NCBI GenBank assembly: GCA_963710675.1 | Contig: CAVQBE010000005.1 | Coordinates: 1-64,000, forward strand | DNA length: 64,000 nucleotides | DNA from: JACCZX01 sp963710675 | GTDB taxonomy: Bacteria > Pseudomonadota > Gammaproteobacteria > Burkholderiales > Burkholderiaceae_F | Direction of reading: 5' to 3' | In this document: piece after piece, positions 1 to 8,123 of the stretch | Layout: the number at the start of each line of letters is the position of its first letter | Position numbering within the stretch: position 1 is the stretch's first letter | The notes under the pieces: generated by a model | What the model was told of the DNA's origin: nothing | The model's input: only the letters and a program-made list of their open reading frames with translations | The model's database searches: none | Position numbers and translations under genes: made by a program

Positions 1-1
1 T

Positions 2-277
2 GAGCGCGTAGTCGCGAACGGCGGCTATTCAGCGATCAACCTTGGAACAGGCCACGGCGTCAGCGTCCTTCAGATGGTGGCGGCGTTCGAAAACGCGACG
101 TCAAAAAAGATCCCGTATGTATTTGGACCGCGCCGTTCAGGTGACATTGCCGCCTGTTGGGCCGACGCGTCGTTGGCCCGCAGTCTGCTCGGCTGGGAAG
201 CCAAGCGGAGCATCGAGCAAGCGTGTGCCGACGGTTGGCGCTGGCAGCAGCAGAACCCGAACGGTTATCGCAGCTGA
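2..277 (+). CDS. galE: UDP-glucose 4-epimerase, C-terminal fragment
   Basis: The window opens inside this gene, so only the last 91 codons are present. The reading frame gives the typical C-terminal end of GalE, including INLGTGHGVSVL, a region with RRSGDIAACWAD (the substrate-binding R-x-GD segment of the short-chain dehydrogenase/reductase epimerases), and a closing W-rich tail. GalE interconverts UDP-glucose and UDP-galactose in the cytoplasm for cell-surface sugars. It lies just upstream of two LPS-core genes, which fits a surface-polysaccharide role. The start and the NAD-binding Rossmann domain lie outside the window. A related UDP-sugar epimerase is possible, but the C-terminal motif order favours GalE. 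Confidence 0.85.
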   Translation, partial: ERVVANGGYSAINLGTGHGVSVLQMVAAFENATSKKIPYVFGPRRSGDIAACWADASLARSLLGWEAKRSIEQACADGWRWQQQNPNGYRS

Positions 278-325
278 CGCGGAGCCGGCGCGCAGGAGTT
301 TTACAGCTGACGGCGAACCGTCACA

Positions 326-1306
326 ATGGGTTCCGTGCGCATCCTGATCGTCAAGACGTCCTCAATGGGCGACGTGGTCCATGCACTGCCGTTGGCGGTC
401 GATATTGCGAATGAGGTACCCGACGCGCAAATCGACTGGCTTTGCGAAGAAGCCTTCGCCGCAATTCCAGCGATGAGCCACCACATTGGCGTCGTTCATA
501 AAGTGGCGCTGCGGCGCTGGCGCAAGCGTCCGTTCGATCCTGCCGTCTGGCGCGAAGTGCGGATCGCGAAGACAGCATTGCGTGAGGCTCGCTACGACCT
601 TGTGCTCGATGTGCAGGGGCTGGCGAAAAGCGCGTGGCTGGCGCGCTGGACCGGAGCGCCGGTGACTGGATTTGATGCTTCAACAGCACGCGAAGGGATC
701 GCGGCGCGGTTCTATCAACACCAGTTCGAAGTGCCCCGAAATCTGCACGCTATAGAGCGCTGCCGACTGCTCGGCGCGGCCGCACTTGGTTATGCGATCA
801 CCAGTGCGCCGCGCTTCGGTATTGCGTCGAGCGTTGGACAGGAGTTGAACCATACGACGCCGATGGCCGTGTTACTGGTTAACGCAAGCCGCGAAACCAA
901 GCTGTGGCCCGAGGACCGCTGGCTTGCGGTTGAACGGTGGCTGGCGGACCAGGGCATCGCAAGTATTTTGTTCTGCGGGTCGGTCACCGAGCGATTGCGG
1001 TCCGAGTCGCTCGCTGCCCGGATGCAGCGCGCCACGGTTAGTCCGCCAGCGACACTCAAAGCGATTGCTTCCTCGCTTGCCAGCGCACCGATCGTGATCG
1101 GGCTGGACACGGGATTGACGCATCTGGCGGCGGCGCTCGGACGGCCGACGGTGGGCATCTTTTGCGACTATGACCCAGCGTTGGTCGGATTAACGGGCGA
1201 TGCCGATGCAGGCAACTCCGTGATCAGTGTCGGCAGTGCGACGGAGGCTCCTGCAGCCAGTGAAGTAATCGACGCGGCGGCACGTGTGATGACTCGCCCG
1301 CTATGA
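326..1306 (+). CDS. waaC: Lipopolysaccharide heptosyltransferase I
   Basis: The 326-residue protein matches the length and fold of GT9-family heptosyltransferases. The N-terminus has the family signature ILIVKTSSMGDVVHALP. The C-terminal half has the ADP-heptose-binding segment GLDTGLTHLAAALGRPTVGIF. WaaC adds the first L-glycero-D-manno-heptose to Kdo2-lipid A on the cytoplasmic face of the inner membrane. The ATG at 326 is preceded by no strong ribosome-binding site; a GTG three codons later would give a slightly shorter start. The stop overlaps the start of waaA by 4 bases, so the two are translationally coupled, as expected for an LPS inner-core operon. Confidence 0.95.
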   Translation: MGSVRILIVKTSSMGDVVHALPLAVDIANEVPDAQIDWLCEEAFAAIPAMSHHIGVVHKVALRRWRKRPFDPAVWREVRIAKTALREARYDLVLDVQGLAKSAWLARWTGAPVTGFDASTAREGIAARFYQHQFEVPRNLHAIERCRLLGAAALGYAITSAPRFGIASSVGQELNHTTPMAVLLVNASRETKLWPEDRWLAVERWLADQGIASILFCGSVTERLRSESLAARMQRATVSPPATLKAIASSLASAPIVIGLDTGLTHLAAALGRPTVGIFCDYDPALVGLTGDADAGNSVISVGSATEAPAASEVIDAAARVMTRPL

Positions 1307-2632
1307 CCCTCGCACGCGGCGCGTACAGCGCTGTTGCATTTTTAGCGATGCCGTTCGCGGCGCTATATCTGCTTTGGCGCTCGCGGCGACAACCCGAATA
1401 TCGACTGCATTGGGCTGAGCGCTTTGGAATTGCACGATATCCAAAGAAGCCGGAGCGTCCGTTGATATGGATTCATGCAGTGTCACTTGGCGAAACGCGC
1501 GCTGCCGAGCCTCTGATCGATGCGCTCGCCGTGGCGTATCCGCGGCATAACTTCCTGTTGACGCACATGACCCCAACAGGCCGCGCTGCCGGCGCTCAAA
1601 TCGCTGCACGGATCACCGGTCGTGTGCTGCAAACCTATCTTCCGTACGACTTGCCCTATGCAGTGCGGCGTTTTCTGCGCGCATTTCAACCCGTCCTGGG
1701 CATCAGTGTTGAGACCGAGGCATGGCCGAACCTCGTCGCCATTGCTGCTCAAGCAGGGCGTGCCGATGGCGCTGGTCAACGGGCGGTTATCGGAGCGCTC
1801 CTATCGACGCTCGCTCCGCTATGCGTCACTGATGCGTGAAACGGCGGCGCGATTTTCGCTGGCGCTGGCGCAAACGCAGCCGGATGCAGATCGGATTCGG
1901 CGTGTCGGAGCAAAAAATGTGGAAGTGACCGGCAACCTGAAATTCGACTTCGCGCCGGATGAGGGTCAGCTCGCACGGGGTAGGGCGTGGCGACGTTTGC
2001 TGGGCGAGCAACCCGTTTTGCTGTTTGCCAGCACGCGCGACGGCGAGGAGGCCCTGATTCTTGACGCTTTCGCCCAAGCCGTCGCGTCCACGATCGTGAT
2101 CGTTCCCAGGCATCCGCAACGTTTTGACGAGGTGGCTCGGTTACTTGAAGGGCGTGGTTTGCCGTTCGTGCGGCGGTCCCAATCGGATGTCGAAACGGCC
2201 CCCGGTTGCAAGTTCGTACTCGGTGATTCAATGGGTGAGATGACGCTGTACTACGCGGCGGCAGACGTCGCGTTTATCGGGGGTAGCCTGCTCTCGCTGG
2301 GCGGCCAGAATTTGATCGAGGCGTGCGCGGTCGGCACGCCGGTAGTCGTTGGGCCGCATACGTTTAACTTCGAGCAGGCGACTGATGACGCCATCGCGCT
2401 GGGAGCCGCGAAACGTGTGGCGAACGCGCGGGACGCCGTCGCGACGATGGTGTCCATCGCGAACAACCGCTTGGAACACCAGCGCATGAGCGAGGCTGCT
2501 GAACGATTTGCTGGCGCACACCGCGGCGCTACCGCGCGGACGCTCGCGCGGCTCGCGCCGTTTATCGTGGCGGGGTCGGCGGGGTCGGTCCGCCCGGAGC
2601 AATCGGTGGCAACGGCGTCGCCGGGTCGTTAA
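1303..2632 (+). CDS. waaA: 3-deoxy-D-manno-octulosonic acid transferase (one frameshift)
   Basis: WaaA (KdtA) transfers Kdo from CMP-Kdo to lipid IVA. The first frame runs from the ATG at 1303 and has an N-terminal membrane anchor, then WIHAVSLGETRAA with the catalytic-region glutamate, then SVETEAWPNL. At about 1756-1758 (a GGG run) homology moves to the next frame, which continues VPMALVNGRLSERS and later GGSLLSLGGQNLIEACA, the C-terminal nucleotide-binding region. Removing one G restores a protein of about 442 residues, normal for the family. The gene is essential in most Gram-negatives, so the shift is probably a sequence error. It is coupled to waaC, and its 3' end overlaps the convergent TolC-like gene by 71 bases. 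Confidence 0.9.
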
Positions 2633-4211
2633 CACGGGGAGTCGACGTTGTTCCGCGTGGACGCGTGGTTGGCGCAGGGGCGGTTGCAGGCGGCGGTGTT
2701 AACGTCGGTGGACTGGTTCGCTGTGGCGAGCGCACATTAACCGCCGGAAGTTCCGGCACAGTGATCGGCTCCGCAATGTCAAGGAGTGCGTTGACCGCCT
2801 GTATGTCGTCATCACCCAACGTGCCGGCCGCGGACTTCAATCTCAAGCCTGCCAATAGAACGTCGTAACGAGCGCGCTTTAGATCGCGCTGCGTCTGCAC
2901 CAGCTGCGTCGTTGCGTTCAGCACGTCAAGCTGAATACGAACGCCGACCTCGTAGCCCAATTGGGTAGATTCGAGCTGCGTGCGCGCAGAGACCTCGGCC
3001 GACTCGAGTGCACTGACCTGCGCCAGGCCGAAGTTGACGCCGGTGAATGCATCACGTGCCGCATTGGCTGCATTACGGCGCGCCGATTCGAGATCGAAGT
3101 TCGATCGCTCCTGCAGAGCAAGCGCTTCTCGTACGCGGCTTTGAATCAGTCCGCCGGTGTAGATCGGCACGTTTAGAACGACGCCAAGTGATCCGCTGTT
3201 GATGCGCGGATTGGTGTCCGTGGCTTGCGTGCCGTTGAACTTGTTGATCGTATAGCCACTGACAAAATCCACAGTGGGCTTGTAGGCGTCGCGCTGCCGC
3301 TGAATTTCGCGCGATGCAATTTCGTAACCGCTGGCAGCGATCTGCACCGAATAGTTGCCGATTTCCGCGGCGCGCACCCAGGCGTCGATCTCCCGCGGCA
3401 GCGGTGCGTTTAGATTCGGCCGCTCGCGCAGTGGCGCCAGCGTGTCGGGCTCGCGCGCGATGATCACCTGCAGCTCGCTGCGACGAACCAGCAACGCACC
3501 CAACGCCACCTGCTCTTGCGCGGCGATCTGGTCAAAGCGCGCCTGCGCTTCGTTCGTGTCGATGATTGTCTTGGTCCCGACTTCGAATTCGCGGCGCGCC
3601 TGCTGCAACTGCTCACCCGTTGCCTGTTTTGCGGCCACCAGTGCAATCAGCTGATCGCGCGCTGCCAGCACGTTGAAGTACGCGGTCGCTACTCGCAGTG
3701 CGAGGTCTTGTTGCGATTGCGCCAGCTGCGCCTCGCTTTGTATGACGGTAAGTTTGGCCTGATCCAGCGCGGTCCAGTTTTGCGGCCGATACACCGGAAC
3801 TGTGAGGTCCAAGCCGCCGCCAAACACGCTGTAATTGCTGCTGATGGTTGGAAATCCGGAAGTTGATGATCGGTAAAGGTTGTAGTCGTACCGAGCGTTT
3901 GCGCCTAAATTGGGTAGCAAGGCTGAGCGCGCCTGCGGCACCTGTTCCTGTGTTGCTAGTTGCAGTGCGCGTGCTGACGCCAGCACGGCGTCTTTTCCCA
4001 ATGCCTCACGATAAAGCGCCAGTAAATCATTGCGCACGCCTGCGTTGCCAATCTCGGCGGCGGTGCGGGAATCAGTCGGTTGCGGTCTCTGTTGTGCAAA
4101 CCCAGTGCTGAGCGGTGCAAACTGCAATGAGGTGATGGTGAACGCCGCGACGACCTGACGCAGCACGCGGATCGTTCTGGCTGTTGTTGTTTTTCTCATC
4201 CACGGTTCCAT
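2562..4211 (-). CDS. TolC-family outer-membrane efflux channel
   Basis: The 549-residue protein has an N-terminal signal peptide ending near AFA-like GFAQQ, then two outer-membrane-efflux repeats. Visible family features are NLGANARYDYNLYR, RVATAYFNVLAARDQL, VPIYTGGLIQSRVREA and the second-half ATQLVQTQRDLKRARYDVLLAGLRLK. TolC proteins form trimeric outer-membrane ducts for multidrug pumps and type I secretion. The protein is longer than typical TolC because of a roughly 60-residue Pro/Thr-rich tail after IAEPITVPELP. The start could be MEPW at 4211 or MRKT four codons later. Its 3' end runs 71 bases into the convergent waaA. It directly follows a rhodanese gene and a Pcm-type gene, probably as one transcription unit. 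Confidence 0.9.
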   Translation of the reverse strand: MEPWMRKTTTARTIRVLRQVVAAFTITSLQFAPLSTGFAQQRPQPTDSRTAAEIGNAGVRNDLLALYREALGKDAVLASARALQLATQEQVPQARSALLPNLGANARYDYNLYRSSTSGFPTISSNYSVFGGGLDLTVPVYRPQNWTALDQAKLTVIQSEAQLAQSQQDLALRVATAYFNVLAARDQLIALVAAKQATGEQLQQARREFEVGTKTIIDTNEAQARFDQIAAQEQVALGALLVRRSELQVIIAREPDTLAPLRERPNLNAPLPREIDAWVRAAEIGNYSVQIAASGYEIASREIQRQRDAYKPTVDFVSGYTINKFNGTQATDTNPRINSGSLGVVLNVPIYTGGLIQSRVREALALQERSNFDLESARRNAANAARDAFTGVNFGLAQVSALESAEVSARTQLESTQLGYEVGVRIQLDVLNATTQLVQTQRDLKRARYDVLLAGLRLKSAAGTLGDDDIQAVNALLDIAEPITVPELPAVNVRSPQRTSPPTLTPPPATAPAPTTRPRGTTSTPRVNDPATPLPPIAPGGPTPPTPPR

Positions 4212-4534
4212 TAGTAGGTCGGCATGGCGGGATCAACCTGCCGCGCCCATGCATCGACGCCGCCGGTCAGATTGAAAACGCTCGCAAATCCTTGGCGCTC
4301 CAAGAACATTGCCACATGCATGCTGCGGCCGCCATGGTGACAGATACAGACCGTGTCACGCTGGGTGTCCAATTCGCTCATACGCTGCGGAATTGTTTGC
4401 ATCGGAGCCAGCAGCGACCCGTCAATCCGACACACGTTGTTTTCCCACGGTTCGCGCACGTCGAGCAATAGCGGCTTGGCACGGTCAGGATCGGCTAGCC
4501 ATGCTGCCAACTCCGGCGGCGACACTGGCCTCAT
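4211..4534 (-). CDS. Single-domain rhodanese-like protein
   Basis: The 107-residue protein is one rhodanese homology domain: LLLDVREPWE (CH2A motif), then the active-site loop ICHHGGRSM, whose cysteine would carry the persulfide, then FNLTGGVDAWA at the C-terminus. Such small proteins (GlpE/PspE type) transfer sulfane sulfur between thiols, but the physiological acceptor is usually unknown. There is no signal peptide, so it is probably cytoplasmic. The gene shares one base with the start of the TolC-like gene downstream and one with the stop of the upstream methyltransferase gene, implying a tight three-gene operon. Confidence 0.88.
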   Translation of the reverse strand: MRPVSPPELAAWLADPDRAKPLLLDVREPWENNVCRIDGSLLAPMQTIPQRMSELDTQRDTVCICHHGGRSMHVAMFLERQGFASVFNLTGGVDAWARQVDPAMPTY

Positions 4535-5214
4535 TAAAACTTGAAGCTCGACGGGCGCGGTGCATTACGCAAAGGCTTTACGTGGGTCTCGAACAGATTC
4601 ACGGTGTCGTACCCGTCTTCGGTGACGCGCGTGATGATTTTTGCCACCATCGCGGGCTCTTCCCCGACAATGGCCGCTAATCGTCCTCCCACTTTCAACT
4701 GATTCTGCAGCGCGGGCGGAATCAGAGGCAACGAGCCGGTAACGACGATCACGTCATAGGGCGCATCGCCGACGCGCTCGCGGCTTCCGTCAGCGAGCTG
4801 GACGTGCACGTTGTGCACGCCGGCGCGTCGCAAGTTCGACTCCCCGAACGCCTTTAGCCGCGGCTCGATCTCCAGCGACGTGACGTCATCTGCTTTATGC
4901 GCAAGCAGTGCCGCCATATGACCCGAGCCGGTCCCGATTTCGAGTACGCGCTCGTTCGACCTGATCGCTAGCTCCTGCAGAATGCGCGCCTCCATTTTCG
5001 GCGCCCACATAAATTCTCCGCTATCCCACTCTTCGATGCGAAGTGGAATCTCCATGTCCGCAAACGCGAGTGCACGGTAGGCCGGCGGCACGAACTCTTC
5101 GCGCTTGACGATGAACAACAGGTCGAGCACCGATTGGTCGAGCACGTCCCAGGTTCGGACCTGCTGCTCGACCATGTTGTAGCGCGCTTTTTCGATATCC
5201 AACCTGGCGTGCAT
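4534..5214 (-). CDS. pcm: Protein-L-isoaspartate O-methyltransferase family protein
   Basis: This SAM-dependent methyltransferase starts MHARLDIEKARYNMVEQQ and has the SAM-binding motif VLEIGTGSGHMAALLA, followed by an acidic ELEPR-like segment and VTGSLPLIPPAL. The family repairs isoaspartyl residues in aged proteins. The ATG at 5214 was chosen because the alignable protein begins there; an upstream in-frame start at 5289 would add 25 unconserved residues. This short form, placed upstream of a rhodanese and a TolC gene, diverges from E. coli Pcm at both ends, so its substrate may differ. It is divergently arranged with thiD. Confidence 0.85.
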   Translation of the reverse strand: MHARLDIEKARYNMVEQQVRTWDVLDQSVLDLLFIVKREEFVPPAYRALAFADMEIPLRIEEWDSGEFMWAPKMEARILQELAIRSNERVLEIGTGSGHMAALLAHKADDVTSLEIEPRLKAFGESNLRRAGVHNVHVQLADGSRERVGDAPYDVIVVTGSLPLIPPALQNQLKVGGRLAAIVGEEPAMVAKIITRVTEDGYDTVNLFETHVKPLRNAPRPSSFKF

Positions 5215-5355
5215 GATGGCTTGTCTAGCTTCTTGTGAAGCGCAGCGCGAAAGTTTATCAGCGGCAAGCTGGTGCGCTGTGCAGTTCACGCCACACTATT
5301 CGCACTTCATCGCATCAATTGCCGTGTGGCAAGCTATGACCAAATCGAGTCAACG

Positions 5356-6202
5356 ATGAAATCGGTCATACCGAATGTGCTCACGATCGCCGGCGTCGAC
5401 CCGTCCGGCGGCGCCGGCATTGTTGCCGACGTCAAGGCGATCAGCGCTCAACAGGGCGTATGCGTGCGCTGTTGTCGCGGCGCTTACCGCGCAAAACACA
5501 TGTGCAGTCACGGGCGTCCTGGCCATCGAGCCTGCGTTCGTTCGCCAACAGCTCGATACTTTGTTTGCCGATGTGCGTATCGATGCGCTGAAGATTGGAA
5601 TGCTCGGAGAGCGAACCGTGATCGAGGCGGTGGCCGATCGGCTGGCTGCGCAGCCGACGCCGCACCGGGTACTGGATCCGGTAATGGTCGCTAAAAGCGG
5701 CGATGCGTTGCTCGAAAAATCCGCTATCGGCGCATTACGCGAAACCCTGCTGCCACTGGCGACGATCATCACTCCGAACCTGCCTGAGGCCGGAGTGCTG
5801 CTACAGGCCCGTCCGGTTGAGACGATCAAGGAGATGTATCGCGTTGCAGAGCGGCTGCGCGAGCTGATGCCTCATAGTGGCGCACGATGGGTCTATCTGA
5901 AGGGCGGACACCTGCCGGGTGACGATGCCTTCGACCTGTTGACCGACGGCGACCGGATGATCGAACTGAACGAACCGCGCGTTGCTACAAAGAACACACA
6001 CGGAACGGGATGCACGCTTTCAGCGGCGCTGGCGGCATTGCTGCCGCAAACCCGCGATGTGCCGGAAGCGGCGGGCCGGGCCAAGGCTTATCTGACCGAA
6101 GCGCTGCGCAGTGCGGACCTGCTTTCGGTCGGTACCGGCCACGGGCCAGTGCACCACTTTCACTCTTTGTGGCGCAGTCACGGCAACATCGGCATGACAT
6201 AA
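5356..6202 (+). CDS. thiD: Hydroxymethylpyrimidine/phosphomethylpyrimidine kinase (one frameshift)
   Basis: ThiD phosphorylates HMP and then HMP-phosphate in thiamine synthesis. Translation from the ATG at 5356 gives the ribokinase-fold N-terminus NVLTIAGVDPSGGAGI. Near 5454-5456 (GGG) the frame must change; afterwards the protein continues AYACAVVAALTAQNT, ALKIGMLGE, LDPVMVAKSGDALL, ITPNLPEAG and the nucleotide/anion-hole motif KNTHGTGCTLSAALAA. Deleting one G gives about 281 residues, normal for ThiD. A frame shift in this gene alone could be real, but it fits the pattern of G/C-run shifts across the window. The gene is separated from pcm by about 140 bases of divergent upstream sequence in which I see no thiamine riboswitch. 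Confidence 0.88.
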
Positions 6203-6213
6203 TGCGCGCCCTC

Positions 6214-6290
6214 GGCGGATTAGCTCAGCCGGTTAGAGCAGCGGAATCATAATCCGTGTGTCCGGGGTTCGAGTCCCTGATCCGCCACCA
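6214..6290 (+). tRNA. tRNA-Met (anticodon CAT)
   Basis: The sequence folds as a full cloverleaf of 77 bases including an encoded CCA. The acceptor stem is GGCGGAT pairing with ATCCGCC, the D arm is GCTC/GAGC, the anticodon stem is GCGGA/TCCGT around the loop ATCATAA (anticodon CAT), and the T arm contains TTCGAGT. The absence of the initiator-type mismatch at the first acceptor pair points to the elongator. A CAT anticodon could also be tRNA-Ile with lysidine, so the amino acid is not certain. It follows thiD by 11 bases and precedes a lipoprotein gene by 11 bases. Confidence 0.92.
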
Positions 6291-6301
6291 AGATACTTCC
6301 T

Positions 6302-6595
6302 ATGCGCACGCTGGCAAAACTTATTTTTCTGTTGATCGGTTTTTCTTTGTTGGGGTGCCAGTCGAACAATCGGCTGCCCGACGGCTCGATGGTCGGCATG
6401 ATGACTACGCAGCAGCTGCCATTGGTGCAGATTGATGGCAAAGAGCGACGTCTTGCGCCCGGAGCGCGCATTGTCGGCGCCAATAATGCGTCGATCACGC
6501 CGAACCAGGTGCCTGCCAATAGCAAGATTCGCTATCGAACGGATGCTTCGGGCCTGGTGACTCACGTGTGGCTGCTGCCGCCGGCGGATAGGTAG
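6302..6595 (+). CDS. Putative small lipoprotein
   Basis: The 97-residue product has a signal peptide with a hydrophobic core and the lipobox LLGC (cysteine 19), so it is predicted to be lipid-modified and envelope-located. The mature part is short and polar, with repeated RLxPGARI-like features, and I do not recognise a named domain. The ATG lies only 11 bases after the CCA of tRNA-Met, leaving no space for its own promoter and no clear ribosome-binding site. It may therefore be co-transcribed with the tRNA. A function cannot be assigned. Confidence 0.7.
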   Translation: MRTLAKLIFLLIGFSLLGCQSNNRLPDGSMVGMMTTQQLPLVQIDGKERRLAPGARIVGANNASITPNQVPANSKIRYRTDASGLVTHVWLLPPADR

Positions 6596-6643
6596 TCCCT
6601 CGTCCGCCTGCGGCTCATTTCTGCGCTCATTGGCTGAATCAAC

Positions 6644-8041
6644 GTGACCGCGAACAAGAAGCTCTACATCCGGACTTTCGGTTGTCAGATGAACGAGTAT
6701 GACTCGGGCAAGATGGCCGACATCCTGCGCGCGTCCGATGACTTTGTTCCAACCAGCGATGTAGCCGAAGCCGACGTCATTCTGTTCAACACGTGCTCGG
6801 TGCGTGAAAAGGCGCAGGAAAAAGTCTTTTCCGATCTCGGCCGTGTCAAGCATCTGAAGCAGAGCAATCCGAATCTGCTGATCGGTGTCGGCGGCTGCGT
6901 TGCCAGCCAGGAAGGGGCGTCGATCGTCTCCCGAGCGCCGTATGTTGACTTGGTGTTCGGTCCGCAAACGCTGCATCGGTTGCCCGACCTGATTCGAAAG
7001 CGGCGCGCGACCGGGCGGGCGCAGGTCGATATTTCATTTCCGGAAATCGAAAAGTTTGATCACCTGCCACCGCCGCAAGTCGAGGGGGCCAGCGCGTTCG
7101 TATCGATCATGGAAGGCTGCAGCAAATACTGCAGCTTTTGCGTCGTGCCGTATACGCGCGGCGAAGAGGTTTCGCGTCCGCTCGATGACATCCTGATCGA
7201 AGTCGCAGACCTGGCCGGGCAGGGTGTCAAGGAAGTCACGCTGCTGGGTCAGAACGTCAACGCGTATCGAATCGACGATACCGACTTCGCGGCTTTACTT
7301 GAATACGTCTGCGAAGTCCCCGGGATCGAACGGATTCGATACACCACTTCGCATCCAAAGGAGTTCACGCAGCGGCTGATTGACTGCTACGGGCGCTTGC
7401 CGAAACTGGTCAATCATGTGCATCTGCCGGTGCAGTCCGGCAGCGATCGCGTGCTGGCCGCGATGAAGCGCGGCTACACGGTGCTCGAATACAAGTCGAC
7501 CGTGCGCCGGCTGCGGCAGCTGAGGCCTGACATTTCGATCTCGTCCGACTTCATCGTTGGATTTCCGGGCGAGAGCGAGCACGACTTTGAGCAGACGATG
7601 CGGTTGATCGACCAGATAGGATTCGACGCGAGCTTCAGCTTCGTCTACAGCAAGCGGCCCGGTACACCGGCCGCGGATCTGGAGGATGAAACACCGCATG
7701 CTGTCAAGCTGGCGCGGCTGGCACGATTGCAGGCGGCAATCGATCAACATGCGCAGCGGATCAGCACGGCGATGGTGGGTTCGATTGAGCGGATCCTGGT
7801 TCAAGGGCCGTCAAGAAAGGCATCAACGACCCATCCAGACGAACTGATGGGACGCACGGAAAACAATCGCATCGTGAATTTCTCGGGCGGATTCAACGCG
7901 AAGCGACTGATTGGCTCAATGCTTGACGTACGAATCACGCATGCGTTGGCGCATTCGTTGCGCGCGGAACTTTGCTTGCCCGAGCCGGCTCTGATGGCGT
8001 GCGACGAACCGTCGTTAGAGGCGACGAAACGCTGTCAATGA
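6644..8041 (+). CDS. miaB: tRNA-2-methylthio-N6-dimethylallyladenosine synthase
   Basis: MiaB is a radical-SAM methylthiotransferase that converts i6A37 to ms2i6A37 in tRNAs reading UNN codons. The 465-residue protein has the N-terminal UPF0004 domain with three cysteines (TFGCQMN, FNTCSVREKA, GVGGCVA), the radical-SAM cluster CSKYCSFCVVPYTRG and a C-terminal TRAM domain (LMGRTENNRIVNF). The start is a GTG at 6644, chosen because homology begins at KKLYIRTFGCQMNEYDS. The reading frame is intact. In many Burkholderiales it sits upstream of phoH-ybeY; here a metalloprotease gene lies between them. Confidence 0.96.
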   Translation: MTANKKLYIRTFGCQMNEYDSGKMADILRASDDFVPTSDVAEADVILFNTCSVREKAQEKVFSDLGRVKHLKQSNPNLLIGVGGCVASQEGASIVSRAPYVDLVFGPQTLHRLPDLIRKRRATGRAQVDISFPEIEKFDHLPPPQVEGASAFVSIMEGCSKYCSFCVVPYTRGEEVSRPLDDILIEVADLAGQGVKEVTLLGQNVNAYRIDDTDFAALLEYVCEVPGIERIRYTTSHPKEFTQRLIDCYGRLPKLVNHVHLPVQSGSDRVLAAMKRGYTVLEYKSTVRRLRQLRPDISISSDFIVGFPGESEHDFEQTMRLIDQIGFDASFSFVYSKRPGTPAADLEDETPHAVKLARLARLQAAIDQHAQRISTAMVGSIERILVQGPSRKASTTHPDELMGRTENNRIVNFSGGFNAKRLIGSMLDVRITHALAHSLRAELCLPEPALMACDEPSLEATKRCQ

Positions 8042-8123
8042 GGCGCGCTCGCGCGCTACGATCGGCGCCCTTTAGTCAGCTGCAGCCAGGGCAACGGCGC
8101 TGACGTCGCCAGCGCGCAAGGAG

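Noticed and set aside
5215..5355. Thiamine pyrophosphate riboswitch upstream of thiD.
   Set aside because: The gap has no THI-box CUGAGA-like core or matching helices.
6233..6976. A 247-codon minus-strand ORF over tRNA-Met, the lipoprotein and miaB.
   Set aside because: It lies antisense to clear coding sequence and a tRNA, has no recognisable domain, and is the expected shadow of GC-rich codons.
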